From Lonicera japonica (lineage: Eukaryota; Streptophyta; Magnoliopsida; Dipsacales; Caprifoliaceae): a DNA stretch of 64,000 bases. Of this stretch, positions 46,152-57,814 are shown one piece after another. Under the pieces are notes generated by a model, which had not been told where the DNA came from, searched no databases, and worked only from the letters and a program-made list of their open reading frames with translations. The position numbers and the translations under genes are program-made. The stretch spans positions 29,041,601 through 29,105,600 of the forward strand of contig CM038470.1 in NCBI GenBank assembly GCA_021464415.1, in the 5' to 3' direction. Every line of letters starts with the position of its first letter. Position 1 is the first letter of the stretch.

Positions 46152-47353
46152 AACACAAGTTTTGCAAAAAAATTATAGTCCCTTAATTCTATAATGAGAG
46201 TTCACTATTTTTGTTTTGAAATATTTTAATTAAAATCTAATTTTTTTCTTAAATATAATCGATATACCAAAAGTTGTAATTAGAAATAAATTTTATCCTA
46301 CACTATTTATATGAATCTTAATTAAAAACGGAGCAAATATATGACTTTGCGCATTAATATATTACCTTTTTCTTCAAAACTTCAGTTCATGTAAGATGAA
46401 AGTTAAATATATAGAGTAGTAGTGTAAAGACATGTTAAATATTTATCATTAATGTGTTAAAAGTTTAGTTTGATTTTATTGATATAATCAATGTATTAAA
46501 TCGGATAAAAAAACTTGATTTTAATGATTAGTTACGTTAAAATTAGTAATATAACATCATGTAAAAGTAAAATACTAGACTAAAACCACCACAATAGATA
46601 AGAAGAACAAAGGGTTCAATATTACGGTATTATAAAAATAAGAAAAATGCTAACCAAAACACGAGTTATGTCAACCGTAGTTAATGTGGTGAACAGCCTA
46701 TAGACCATCCTATTTAAAGAAGAGAAAGGCAACTAGTTAGTGCGTGTGGACACCGAAAAGAATTTGATGGATGTCAAAAGTTACCCTTTACATATTTGAG
46801 GTTCTGGGATTTAGTTTCAAAAATATTGTGTGCGTGTGCGCGCGCGCTTTTGTTTTTTTGGTAAAATACGTGTGGAGTTATTCTAAACGGACATATTTGT
46901 AATATGAAATAATGATATCTTCAATCGATGACTAAGTCATTGATTAATATATTGTGATAATGATAAATTACATATAGATTTTACATTTTAATAAGTATAT
47001 CACATTAGATATGTCAATTTTCATTTTCAAATTAATATGGTCATTTAGAATGGCCAAAACTAAAATAATTCTTAAAGGGTATGACTATTAATACTCTAAA
47101 CAGATATTCTAACACTTGAATATGAGTTTAATGACACTTTTTATACATATTCGGAATACTAGAACATTTTATTAAATTGCTAATAGCAATATTTTTTATG
47201 TCCAACAAAAAAAAATCTCTCAAAAAAAGTTCTTAAATTCAATAACACAATCTTACTTCATAACGCATTTATATATAAGAAACTTTTGATTCACTCCATA
47301 AACATAAATACAAATACTCTCTTATAAGAAAGCTAGAAATTAAAAGTAGAATC
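46152..47353. other. AT-rich spacer
   Basis: No gene was recognised. A short alternating TG/CG run lies at about 46830-46850. Confidence 0.4.
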
Positions 47354-47356
47354 TTA

Positions 47357-47641
47357 GGCTATGTTTGAATGCAAAGATGGAAAAGGAAAATAAATTTAGT
47401 TAGTTTGTGTGAAAAGATAGAAAATAAGGTGAGAGATGCTGCTCATTTTATAAGTATATATCCTCTATCCTTTAATATTTTTGGTGAAAATTCTTTACTC
47501 ACCACCGAGCAAATGAAATTTCTTCATGGAAAAACTTAAAAATCAAGAGAATATCACATCTATCACTCAACTTATTTTCCATTTTTTCATCAAAACTAAC
47601 TCAATTTATTTTCCTTTTCCACTTTGCAATCAAACAGAGTC
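47357..47641. mobile_element. PIF/Harbinger-like MITE
   Basis: Flanked by TTA on both sides (47354-47356, 47642-47644). The inverted ends are about 45 bp: left GGCTATGTTTGAATGCAAAG, right on the minus strand GACTCTGTTTGATTGCAAAG, continuing through GGAAAAGGAAAATAAATT on both. 285 bp, non-coding. Assignment rests on the TTA target and TIR style. Confidence 0.75.
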
Positions 47642-47733
47642 TTAATGTTAAATATTTTAGTTAGTTGACCACAAGTGAGATCTTTAACATTTGTACTTCT
47701 ACTAGACTTAGAATCACATACAATTTATGTACA

Positions 47734-48011
47734 CAGGGGCAGAACCAGGGGGTACAGAACGGGTTACACTACAGGGCAAAATTTTGAAAAACCTATTACC
47801 ACTACTAAAATAAAATAAAATAATTAATATAAGCCAACCCATTTGTTAAATTTTAGCCCAGCTCAAATATTATAAGCCCATTAATTTATATAACTCTCTT
47901 AAATTTATACAACTCACTATATGGTTATACTTTTAATTTTATTTATTTTTTATAATTTTTTTATCTATTACTATTAGCCCATCCCTTGGAAGAATCCTGG
48001 ATCCGCCTCTA
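47734..48011. mobile_element. hAT MITE
   Basis: A perfect 8-bp duplication TATGTACA (47726-47733, 48012-48019) flanks inverted ends CAGGGGCAGAACCAGG (left) and TAGAGGCGGATCCAGG (right, minus strand), a very common plant hAT terminus. 278 bp, non-coding. Confidence 0.85.
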
Positions 48012-48019
48012 TATGTACA

Positions 48020-49517
48020 TATATTTCTTATATGGCAACATATGATTAAATTTAAATAGAAAAAATTGAAAACAAAGAAGTATTGCTTTAGTGGTACGTA
48101 AAAGTGTTTTGTATTAACCAAAGGTCATGCGTTTAAACCACAATAATTGCATATATTTTAATTAAAAATAAAGTGAATGATAGAAGCAAAAACAAAATCA
48201 TTAAATTTAGTGCCATAACCGTTAACACCGGCTTGGCTTTATAATGGTATAGAAAATCACAATCAAATAGTGAAATAAATATTACTAAAGTATTTACACA
48301 AGGTTTAACTCAGGAAACTAGCATTAACATTAATCATATGTTTTAATATTTGGTTGCGAATTTAATTTGATCTAAATTAGATATTAATTTTTGTGTTTTG
48401 GGTCATTGTACTAAATTATTTAACCTTCGCAATTAACTTTTTAATTAATTAATGGTTTAAACAGAGAGGCGCCTTTGTATATACATATTTGTTGAGTTGA
48501 AAAGTTTTTCGGACATTTGAGAGATCAGTAAGATTATGTGGATCCAAACTCTCCTTTAGAAATAATATGTATATATTTTGCGTTAAGCAGTTGCCTTTTT
48601 TTTTTTATTAATAGAATGATATGATTATCAACACTTCAAATGATTATTCTAAAACTTCGAAAGTATCTTCAATACATCAAAGTTGTCCGGACTCGTATAA
48701 AGTGTAGATAAAGATAATTTTAGAGTATTAGAATATTTATTTGGAGTAGTAAAAATCTTACCCTAATATAATACATATATTCTCTCTTGTATTTCCTTGG
48801 TATTATTTATGCATTCTCCACCTCTACTGCCTTGAGGTATATATTTGAACTCGTGGCATATTCCATATCCATATAATATTGTATTTGATAATTCTTGATA
48901 CATAAAACTCTTCTTACAACCTTTTAGAACAAAATAATTGTGTGTTTAATTAAAGGGTTGGATACTGACACATACTCCAAGAAAATTCTCTAACACTTCA
49001 AATTTCATCACAAATATAAATTAGGCGAACTTAAAAGTATAAAAAGTGTTACCAAAGTTGTTTTAATGTGCCAATGATCATACTCTTATTTAAGATATAT
49101 TTTATATTATCTAAATAGATATCAAGGGTCGTATAAAAAACAAAAAGAAAAAGAAAATGTCAATGGTTGAATCGATCTAGTGGGGTTAAGATAGGGGGCA
49201 ATTCATGTGTTTTGCTTGATATGATTCGGCAAAACAAAATTAAAAAAGACACGAACAAGATACAACACAAGATCGTATTATTTTTACGAGACGTAAACAC
49301 AATTCACATAAATACCACACACATATATAATTACAATTGTTATGTTCCAATAGACATGTTTCAATACAAGTAGAAACATTTAAAAAAAATAAATCAAATA
49401 GACACAATTAGTACGATATATATGACATTAGTTTCGTTTCAAAATTCAAACTGACCAAAAATATGCTAGTAAGCCCAGCTTCAATCGTCTCCTAAATTTC
49501 TTCCTAAAGTTAAATTT
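48020..49517. other. AT-rich spacer
   Basis: No gene was recognised. A tRNA-like phrase at about 48088-48140 (TTTAGTGGTA ... AGGTCATGCGTTTAAACC) may be an old SINE but is too diverged to call. Confidence 0.4.
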
Positions 49518-49725
49518 GAAAAAAAGTCTTGGCCTAGTGGTATAAGGTTGCCACTAGGATAACCTTGGGTCAACTTGAAACTCCCAAGGTCGAATCCCAG
49601 CATTGTCAAAATAACGCTTGGCTAGCGGCAGTCAAGAACCGCAAGTAAGGATTAGTAGTAGGGATTAGTCGAGGTGCACGAAAACTGGCCCGAACACTCC
49701 CCCTTTCCTTTATTAATTTTTATTT
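49518..49725 (+). mobile_element. SINE (Au-like)
   Basis: A tRNA-derived head carries a box A-like segment (TGGCCTAGTGGTATAAGG) and a box B-like segment (AAGGTCGAATCCCAG). A body follows that ends GATTAGTCGAGGTGCACG and TGGCCCGAACAC, the conserved tail of Au-type plant SINEs, then a T-rich end. About 200 bp. Internal polymerase III promoter expected. Flanking duplications were not resolved. Confidence 0.7.
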
Positions 49726-50975
49726 GATGAAATTTTGAGCAAAAAGTTATATTTGGGAAGGTGGTCTCCAATTGTGTAACTCCACTTTTGGGATTTTTTT
49801 TAGGAAGAAATGTTGTTTGGTGATAATTTTTTCTCAAATATGGGGATAAGTTTGATCAAAAGTCACTTGAAGCTATGAAACAAAGCTTTAATTTAGAAGG
49901 TATTTGGGGACCCCTGTCCATTTTTTCAAATATGGGGACGCCGGTTTACGGGGACTCTCCCAATTCGAGGAAGGAATTGAGAGGTTTGAGTGAGTGTTTG
50001 TTGAATTTTTCTCAAAATTTAACTTTAGGGAACAATATAGAAAAAAAGGATTGAAGTTGCTAAACAATGACACTCAAATATTATTGTTTTTAAAATGGTA
50101 TTGTCAAAGTAATGTACAACATTAAAAACAAACAAACAAGAAAAGATGTTGATGATATTCTAAATTAGTGTTATGGCCCTTTTTTTAACTGTGCAATGTT
50201 AAAACGAAGGTGGTATTTAGTAAAAAAACTGAAAACTGAAAATTGAAAACTTAAAAAACTGTTTGTTTAGTTTTAAAAATTGTATCTAAAAAAATGTTAT
50301 TTGTTTAAATATAACACATCTGAAAATTGAATTTTGTTTTTGTATGACAATTTTGCCCTAAATAAATGATCTACAATTTAGATGTAAATTAACTTGTTAT
50401 TTTTATGTGAACGCATACAAAGTTGGATAGGATTGAAAGACATGCGCACATATACAGAGAGAAGAAACATGCCTCACTGGTGGTGGAGACCAGCGGGCAT
50501 AATGCCATTATCAAATATATATATATATACATACATAACAGCCCAATGGAGGTGGAGACTAGCGGGCAAAGGTGATAAAAGAGAGGTAATTAGTGGCAAT
50601 GTTGATTTGCAATTTTGATAAAAGAGAGGGGGTAAAATACGCATTTTATATTTTTTAAAATTAAATTTTAGATTTAAGTGATAAAATTGTCATTTAAAAT
50701 TTTAAATGAAAATTTTAAATTTTAAATATTAAAAATTGAAAGCCATTTAATTTTTTTAATTACTGAATAATTTTTTCTATCACTTAAATTTAAAAATTTA
50801 AGAAGGAAGTGAACGACACCTAACTTTTACATATTTTGACTATTTATTTTATTTTTTGAAATGGTGGTCACATAATATTATTACGAATTGGACCAGACAG
50901 CTCCAGTAGACCCAGAACTGACGGTCTTATCCATTTCTGTAAGTTTTCCTGTCAAAGTGTTCATTTCACAGTCAC
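49726..50975. other. Spacer and probable promoter region of the small gene
   Basis: No gene was recognised. The segment near 50880-50975 lies directly upstream of the plastid-type ORF and should include its 5' UTR. Confidence 0.4.
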
Positions 50976-52506
50976 ATGGCAATGTGCGGCACTAGAAGCA
51001 ACAGCACCACCACTCCCTATCCTCTCCTCCGCCACCACCACCACCAAATGCAATTCATCGTCTCCAAAAACCCTAGTTCACCTCAAATTCTTACTCTCAG
51101 TTTCCACCTTTACCATTACCATTTCCCCCAAATTCTCCCTTTATTCCCTCCTTCTCTCAACAATAAAAGTAAGATTCAAATTACTCTCAACTTGTGTCCT
51201 CAATTTGCCCTGGTCTTTCTCTGTTGCAGATATTAAAAGCTCTTCGCCCAATCCGGAAACGCCCACGGATCTCGAGGTTTTCTCTCTCTACATTCACACC
51301 AATTCCTCATTTCTGCTTCTATGCATATGGTGTTACATTTCAATCTTTATACTCCGATGAGTATTATGTAAGATACGATAGGATAAGTGTCGGAGGCTAT
51401 ATTTGGCATGCCGGATTAAGAGGGGAATATGATTAGATATTAATATCCTATGTTTGTCACAACTCTAGATATGATAAAGCACCGGACAAAACACCGGAGG
51501 ATAAACCATTAATCTGATATTTTTATCCGGCGTGCGATACGGAGGTAGAGAGGATATGATAGGAATATGCTGGATAACTCTTATTCTGCTTTTGAAATAG
51601 TTCTGGATCAGACAACTGGATATTATATTATAATTTATTACTTTGTTTGGAATATGCCGGATAGGACAATTGTTTTATCAAAAGATTAAATAGTTTTAAG
51701 CGCACTCAATAATATTTTCTCATATTTATAATTTATCAATTCCGCCTTTGAATAAACTATTTTTATTGTCAAATATTTATAACCATTTAATCACTGTATT
51801 TACTTTTACATAGTTTTATGAGACTTGTAATTTAATATGTAACATGATTATGCTGAAAGACTTTTGCAGCTTTGACTAATTTAATTTTTCTGCATGCATC
51901 TTTGATATATGATAAGCATCAACCGTTGTATTGATGAATTATGAAGTTTGAACTTCTTTGTTTTACACCTGCTGTAAGTTGGGAGGATCCCATCCCATAT
52001 GGATAAGTGCCTTCTCAAATGGAGGAGAGTTACCTGAACTTAAACTTTATCCACCGCCTAGGTAAATTAGGCTAAAAGTCCCAAGTACTTTGGCTCACAA
52101 ATCCTAGACTTGACTAGGAAATAAGTGTGAATTGGAGGAGAATCGAAATCGGATTCGCACCCATTCAATTCATTGTGCATCTCCCGTTGTCCCAAATTAA
52201 GAGTCCACTGTTCTTTTCGTGGGACGTCACAAATTAAAGAACACAATTAGATGGGAAATAGTTATGGGGAATTGGGAAATTTGAGGTTTCAATTAAGTTT
52301 AGTTTTCTATAATTTGTATCTTAACTAGTTTAATGTAATTCATTTCATCTTTTTCCTTTTCTTTTGTCTTTTATTAGTAATTTTAAGCCTTCTTAATGCA
52401 GGAATTGATGGGTATACCTATTAATTTGAAATTCAGTGAACAAATTGTTGACGAATCTGAAAAGAAAGAAGAAGGCACCTTTGAAGGAAAACCTAAGGCA
52501 TCATAG
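50976..52506 (+). CDS. Small protein of unknown function, 114 aa, three exons, plastid-type N-terminus
   Basis: Predicted exons: 50976-51168 (ATG at 50976), 51230-51276 and 52402-52506 (TAG stop). Both introns begin GT and end AG; the first is 61 bp, close to the plant minimum. Phases join cleanly: exon 1 (64 codons plus 1 nt) and exon 2 total 80 codons, and exon 3 adds 34. The N-terminus is rich in Ser, Thr, Pro and His with few acidic residues, like a chloroplast transit peptide. The rest, SSSPNPETPTDLE then ELMGIPINLKFSEQIVDE and a Lys/Glu-rich tail, looks like a small conserved plastid protein, but I do not recognise the family. No transcript evidence is available here, and additional exons cannot be excluded. 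Confidence 0.55.
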
Positions 52507-53002
52507 TTTTGATAGAAGAGCACTGCGGTCTCAAAAGTTTAGCATTTACTTAAAATGGGCCCTTTTGTAAGTACTTCCGTTTCCACTTAAATTTCAATTC
52601 ATCATTTATCTTGTATATTATTCTTATCTGTATTTAAGTCTCTCTCTATATATATACATATGATCTACATCAGCTAAAACTCAATCATTTACCCCTTCAA
52701 AAGGGTGAGTCCACTGGTTAACTAAAGAGCAGAAGCTAGCTCTTTCTAGATTCTTGCTATATATATATGTACATATGTATGCATGTATGTACATATACTC
52801 CTTTCCTCTGGAATTAACAATCTCATTTGTGTTAATGAGGCAAAAAGGTTAACTAATTCTAAATGTACGAAACTATGGAAATTGGAACGCTTTGACCTAG
52901 ACCTTCATGAGGAGCTTAAACATGTTGTATATTAATATATTAAATGTATCAGAAAGAAAAAATATAAAAGCATGAAATGTGTTACTTCAATTTATTAAAC
53001 CT
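52507..53002. other. 3' flank of the small gene
   Basis: Probably includes its 3' UTR. Simple TATA/TATG repeats lie at about 52640-52660 and 52755-52796. Nothing else was recognised. Confidence 0.4.
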
Positions 53003-53330
53003 GAGGGCTTGTATCAGTGGTTAAGAACATGCCTTATATGGGTGGGATCTATAGAATTGATTAAAAATAGGGGTATTTGGGGGTTGGCGCCCACTTGTTT
53101 TGCCTTATTTTGAGTGGGGGTGAAAGTGTTCATTAATGTGCCCTTGTCCCTAGTCTTGCTCCCCTTTTGGACAGAAGTCGTTAGTTGACCAGTGTGACCA
53201 TCAACTGACTCTTGGTAAGGCACCCACCCGACCTAAGGAGAGGTCCTGAGTTCGAGTCTCGTCTGGCGGGATAGTTTTCGTTATTATTGTAGTAAAAGGA
53301 ATAGACTTAGACCTTCCATTTTTTTCTTAA
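53003..53330 (+). mobile_element. SINE-like tRNA-derived element, probably interrupted
   Basis: A box A-like segment (TATCAGTGGTTAAGAAC) is at 53015 and a box B-like segment (CTGAGTTCGAGTCTCG) at about 53245-53262, followed by TCTGGCGGG, an arrangement known from plant SINEs. The boxes are about 230 bp apart instead of the usual 30-50, so an insertion or fusion of two copies is likely. A-rich tail at 53330. Confidence 0.5.
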
Positions 53331-53982
53331 AAAGAAAAAATGACACTTAAAAATACGAAAAAAATGACACTTAAAAATACGAAATTACCTCTCTTTTTTT
53401 GTCTTCCTCATTTTTACTTCATTTTCTTCTCTTTTTCATATTCATACCAACCATGGGTCGATGGTAATTTCCTCGATCTTTTTGCGCGCTTGTTCCTTCC
53501 CTTTTGTTACTCAATCTTCATTCATATTTTTTTCATCCGAGTCCAACCATCATTTCACCCATGTCATGAACCTTTTGGCGGACTAGTGCAGCAACCCTGC
53601 ATGCACGTCATTTATCTAATTGCAAGGGCTTCCTTAATCATTGATGGCAATGTATATATCTCTGTGTGTGTGTGTGAATTTGGTCATTGATGGTGAGAAT
53701 AGAACTCTAATTCTCAATTTAGGGCCAGATTCCGTGCCATCATAATTTGTTTCCTTCAGTGCACATCTGCAATGGTTGCAAATAATAGAATATCACAAGA
53801 ATTTAAAATCCCATCTCCAGATAAAAAGCTTATACCTCATTTCCACATATTTATGTGTAGATGACTAGATGTATATAAATATGTGTGGGGAAGGTTCAAG
53901 TTACACCTACAATATATATATATATATATATTTATATGGGATGTTCAAAAGTTACCTAATATAACTTAATAACAAAAATAAT
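53331..53982. other. Spacer with a short tandem duplication
   Basis: Two copies of a 24-25 bp unit containing TGACACTTAAAAATACGAA stand in tandem at 53338-53382. A (TG)n run is at 53664-53676 and a (TA)n run at 53911-53931. No gene was recognised. Confidence 0.45.
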
Positions 53983-54469
53983 AACCTCTACAAAAGGAGT
54001 TGAAGAGATCATAACTATAATGAATTCTTCGGAGCAGGATGCTTTATAGAGCCTTTAGATTTTGCCTGTGGAGTAAGGTCGGACCCGATCTCTCCACACT
54101 TGTTGTGCTCTTTCTTGGATTGCTTCATTCTTGTCGATTACATACTGTGCTTAAAAGCTCCTGCTGCAACAACCGATATATATATATATTAGTGGATAAC
54201 AAACTACTATTGGGTAATAACAAACTGGTACAAGTTTTGATGACAAGAAGTTCGATGGGAGGAACAATTTCAATCTATGGCGAAGGTTCTCTAGAAGGCC
54301 TTGCTCATTTAGCAAGGGGTATTGAAGGTCATAGATGGAGTCAATAAGCTTCCAGGATCGACGGAAGCTGAAGAAAAAGCGGAGACCATGGAGAAGGTGT
54401 GGAGTGAATTTACATTATTGCTGGGGAACAATGAATTGATAGTAGGGGATTCATGTCCAACAGACTGGG

Positions 54470-55060
54470 TACATAGACTTGGGCACTAGACTTGGTGAAA
54501 CACGTCTAGGAGACTGACGGGAAGTTGAGGATTTAGGCCCAATAGATTGGCGGTGCATGAGGTTAAAGTCTCGAGTATAGAGAGTTGTTAGTTCAAGTCT
54601 AACAAACTAGGTACGGAGAGTTGTGGGTTTAAACATTGAGAATGTAGGAGAATTGGGAATACATATCCATCAAACTGACTGGGAGTTGATGATTTAGGCT
54701 TTAACAGATCGGTGGCGGACGAGATCAAAGTCTTGATCGAGTTCAAGTCCAACAAACTCACTATGGAGAGTGGGTGGTTTAGACCCAGCAGACCAGGTAT
54801 GGATAGTTGTGTGTTCAGACCTAGTAGAGCTCAGGAGACTTGAAATAATTGTCCAATAGACCGACGGGGAGTTGAGGATTCAGGTTTAACTGATAGTCCC
54901 CGAGAGTTGGTGGTTCAAGTCCAACAGCCCATGTACGGAGAGTTGGTGGTTCAGACCCAGCAGAGTGTTGGAGACTTGGAAAACACATTCAGAAGACCGA
55001 CAAGGAGTTGACGAACCATGTTCGACATGTTGGTGGTGAACGAGTTATAGTCTTGGTGCA
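54470..55060. repeat. Degenerate tandem-repeat array
   Basis: Four diverged units of about 140-190 bp each contain a GACGGGGAGTTGAGGATT-like phrase (near 54515, 54678, 54865 and 54998), and most contain GGAGAGTTGGTGGTTCA-like phrases. The latter include GGTTCAAGTCC, which by chance or descent resembles a tRNA B box. No coding frame persists across units. Confidence 0.6.
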
Positions 55061-55086
55061 CAACGAAACAATTGCAAATGCTACAA

Positions 55087-55178
55087 ATGCTTGGATTTAT
55101 CAATTTGAGTGACATGTTGGACTTTGATAGGAAATGCTTGGATTTATCAATTTGAGTGACTTGTTGGACTTGATAGGT
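55087..55178. repeat. Tandem duplication, 2 x about 45 bp
   Basis: Two adjacent units both contain ATGCTTGGATTTATCAATTT and GAGTGAC(A/T)TGTTGGACTT. It follows the degenerate array inside the decayed Copia-derived element. Confidence 0.8.
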
Positions 55179-55914
55179 GGTTGCAGTTATTAAGGCCCAT
55201 TCGGGCGATGGCAGAATTAGTGGGAATTGAATCCAATGCGCAGATTTATTGGACTATATATTCAATCTCACTCATTTCTTTTTCAAAACTTACTCTCATA
55301 TCATAGCGTATATATCTATTTAATGGAATATGGTATAACACATCACTTGCGATTTACATCGAAGATTAAAAGAAAAGCTCTTTCATATATCAAAAAAGCA
55401 TTAGAATATGAATTTCTGTTGTTATATTCAAGTGTTTTCTGACTTTAATATGAATGGTAAAATACTCAAATAATGAAAAATGAAACTTCCTAGGGACGGA
55501 GAAACATATATTGGAGTAAATGAATTCTAGTTATTCTCAAAAAAGATCAGATAGCCAGGTGGCTGAAATAAAAATTCGGTGTAGCTTATTTTATTATCCT
55601 AGTAACTTTAGGCTTGTTTGGTATACTTTCTTTTTGGAATCCTAAAGTTAGTGCAAAACCAAATAGGATTAAAAGTAAGTCCAGGAAACCTCTACAAAAG
55701 GAGTTGAAGAGATCATAATTGTCATGAGTTCTTCAAAGTGATATACTATATGGAGCCATTGTTTTTGCACATGGGGTAAGGTCGGACCAGATCTTTCCAC
55801 ATATATGTTGTGCCTCGCGAATTGAAGTTGTGTTGTTTTTTTCTAATTGTTCATTCTTGTCGATTCACAATAAATTTCTATCCGCGAATAACAAACTAAT
55901 ACTAGGGAGTAACA

Positions 55915-56984
55915 ATGTATATGAACATCAAAATTGTGTAATTTTGGAATTTTTTATCCGTTTCTTCATTAAATAACCTTCGCTTGGGCATCAAAATCCA
56001 GAAAAATTACTCTCCATCTCAAAGTTGATAGTCTTGTCTTGTCTTGTCTTTTTAAGGAAAAAACCTAATTTCAACATAATAAATAGTTAATAATATAACT
56101 TATTTTTTCTTTTGTGAATTTTAAACTTCAATTATATTCCAAAAAGAAAATGAGATAATGGATTTGCAACACATGGAAAAGGGATTGTGAGACTAACAAT
56201 TTGAGATGGAGGAGCACACGCAAATTACAATCTCTTTAGTAAGTACCCAAGCATATGAATAAAAGGTTAGTAAAAATAAGTAAGAGTCTTAATATTGCCA
56301 AAGCAATAATTTTTGGTCGGGGCAATTTCATCTCAATTTAAAAGTATAAAGATGAGGTGGTTTGTTTTGGCAAAAAATTATTGCTTTGACAATAGTATCT
56401 CCGATAAGTAAAGAGTAATCCAGTCATTACAATTGATAAAAAGCTAAATTATTTTCTCTCCAAATGAAAAGTTCTTGTGATACAGATAAAATCTAGAGAC
56501 AAACTATATGTAGAGATGGAAAATCTATCTATATATATAGTCCGGATATAGTATGGATTGGTCTATGTATGGACCGGTCTTTAGCGACGGATTTTCATCG
56601 TGAAAACACAGGAAGATGTTTTTTGGTGATGAAAATTCGTTGCTAAAGACTTGTTAACAAACCAAGTACACTAATCAAAGGATACTATTATAATAATGGT
56701 TCTGGATGGTATATAATATTTGTGGACCAATGAATAGTTTTTATACTTAAAATAAAATATCAAATTAATTAAAAATTATTCAAACTCCTAATATACACAG
56801 TCAAATATGAAAAACACACATTATCGTCACTTAATCAATTGTTATCGCATGTGCTTATTGTGCTTAAGAAATCTACCTAAGTATGGGAATTATTGAATAT
56901 AATATTGCACAAATATTTAATGTGTCATATATATATATATTTGATTAGGAGGATAACACATTTATAGTTAGATAAATGTTATGA
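55915..56984. other. AT-rich spacer
   Basis: No gene was recognised. A short inverted pair around TTTGGCAAAAAATTATTGC and GCAATAATTTTTGGTCGG lies at about 56300-56390. Confidence 0.4.
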
Positions 56985-57297
56985 AACCTAAAAAAATTTT
57001 CAAAGTTGTAGTTCAAATAAATTTGACCCAGACATTTGTAATAGAATGTAGGAGAGAAAAAAGTGAGGAGTGATTGAGATGCATTTAAACTTGCTTTTTT
57101 GTTGTGGTTTTGGGATTTTTTTTGGGCTATGTAGCATTGCTTATATATATATACACTAGCAATGCTACGCAGCTCAAAAAAATACCAAAACATAACCCAA
57201 AGGCAATTTAAACTAATCACTTTCGTTTTCCCGGACTCTTTCAATACAAATGTGTGGTTGAAATTTATTTGAACTACAATTTTGGATATATTTTTTA
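56985..57297. mobile_element. Fold-back element, long imperfect inverted repeat
   Basis: Arms at about 56985-57129 and 57159-57297 pair over most of their length. The left arm contains GTAGTTCAAATAAATTTGAC and the right arm the reverse of the same phrase; at the centre GTAGCATTGC and GCAATGCTAC flank a TA-rich loop. Mismatches and small gaps occur throughout. No coding capacity. A MITE or the hairpin precursor of small RNAs are both possible. Confidence 0.6.
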
Positions 57298-57305
57298 AAT
57301 TCTTT

Positions 57306-57814
57306 AGAGCATCTCCAATGTAACCATGAATTAAGTAAAAATGAGATGACACATAAGATTGATGGATAAGGAGTTAATAAAATACTCTCCATTGCAACCA
57401 TCCATAATGACCATGAAGATTATGTGGCAAAAATGAAAATAGACATTGTGAGGATGACCCTCTACTTTTAGGGGGTCTCTTAGACAATGTTTTAATGGCA
57501 CATTATCATTTTTGTCTACATATTTTTTTTTAAAACTTTTAGATATTTTTATTGTAATTTTATAATATATTTATTAATAAAAAATACACATTAAAAAAGT
57601 ATGAATTAAGACCTATCAAACAAGACCCATTTTATATATAAAATTATTAATTTATTTTTTATGAATTTATTAATAGACAATCTCTTGAGCAATTCCATTG
57701 GAGATGGTTTTTGTAGGACTTATCCATTAAAATTTTTTTTTATGCCACATAAGAAATATATGCTTATATGTCTATGGTAAAGAGGTATTCGATTCATTTT
57801 TGCATTGGAGATGC
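57306..57814. mobile_element. MITE (AGCATCTCCAATG type)
   Basis: Inverted ends AGCATCTCCAATG and CATTGGAGATGCT are perfect over 13 bp. The interior is AT-rich and non-coding, and contains another CATTGGAGATGG (57693), suggesting a composite. It directly adjoins the fold-back element. The target duplication is uncertain. Confidence 0.65.

Larger units (their letters stand above)
53983..55914 (+). mobile_element. Decayed Copia-derived element with diverged terminal direct repeats
   Basis: Terminal direct repeats of roughly 230 bp (53983-54223 and 55687-55914) share CCTCTACAAAAGGAGTTG, GTAAGGTCGGACC and TCATTCTTGTCGATT, but differ at many positions. Immediately inside the left repeat (about 54245-54460) lies a Gag fragment: KFDGRNNFNLWRR, then in another frame VLKVIDGVNKLPGSTEAEE and WSEFTLLLGNNE, typical of Copia Gag. 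Then comes a tandem-repeat array and no pol. Termini and target duplication are not defined. Confidence 0.6.

Noticed and set aside
54580..54930. GGTTCAAGTCC motifs resembling tRNA B boxes
   Set aside because: They recur as part of a degenerate tandem array with no box A or cloverleaf potential, so no tRNA gene is called.
56945..57352. 135-codon open frame on the minus strand
   Set aside because: Spans a fold-back repeat; the apparent frame comes from AT-rich hairpin arms.
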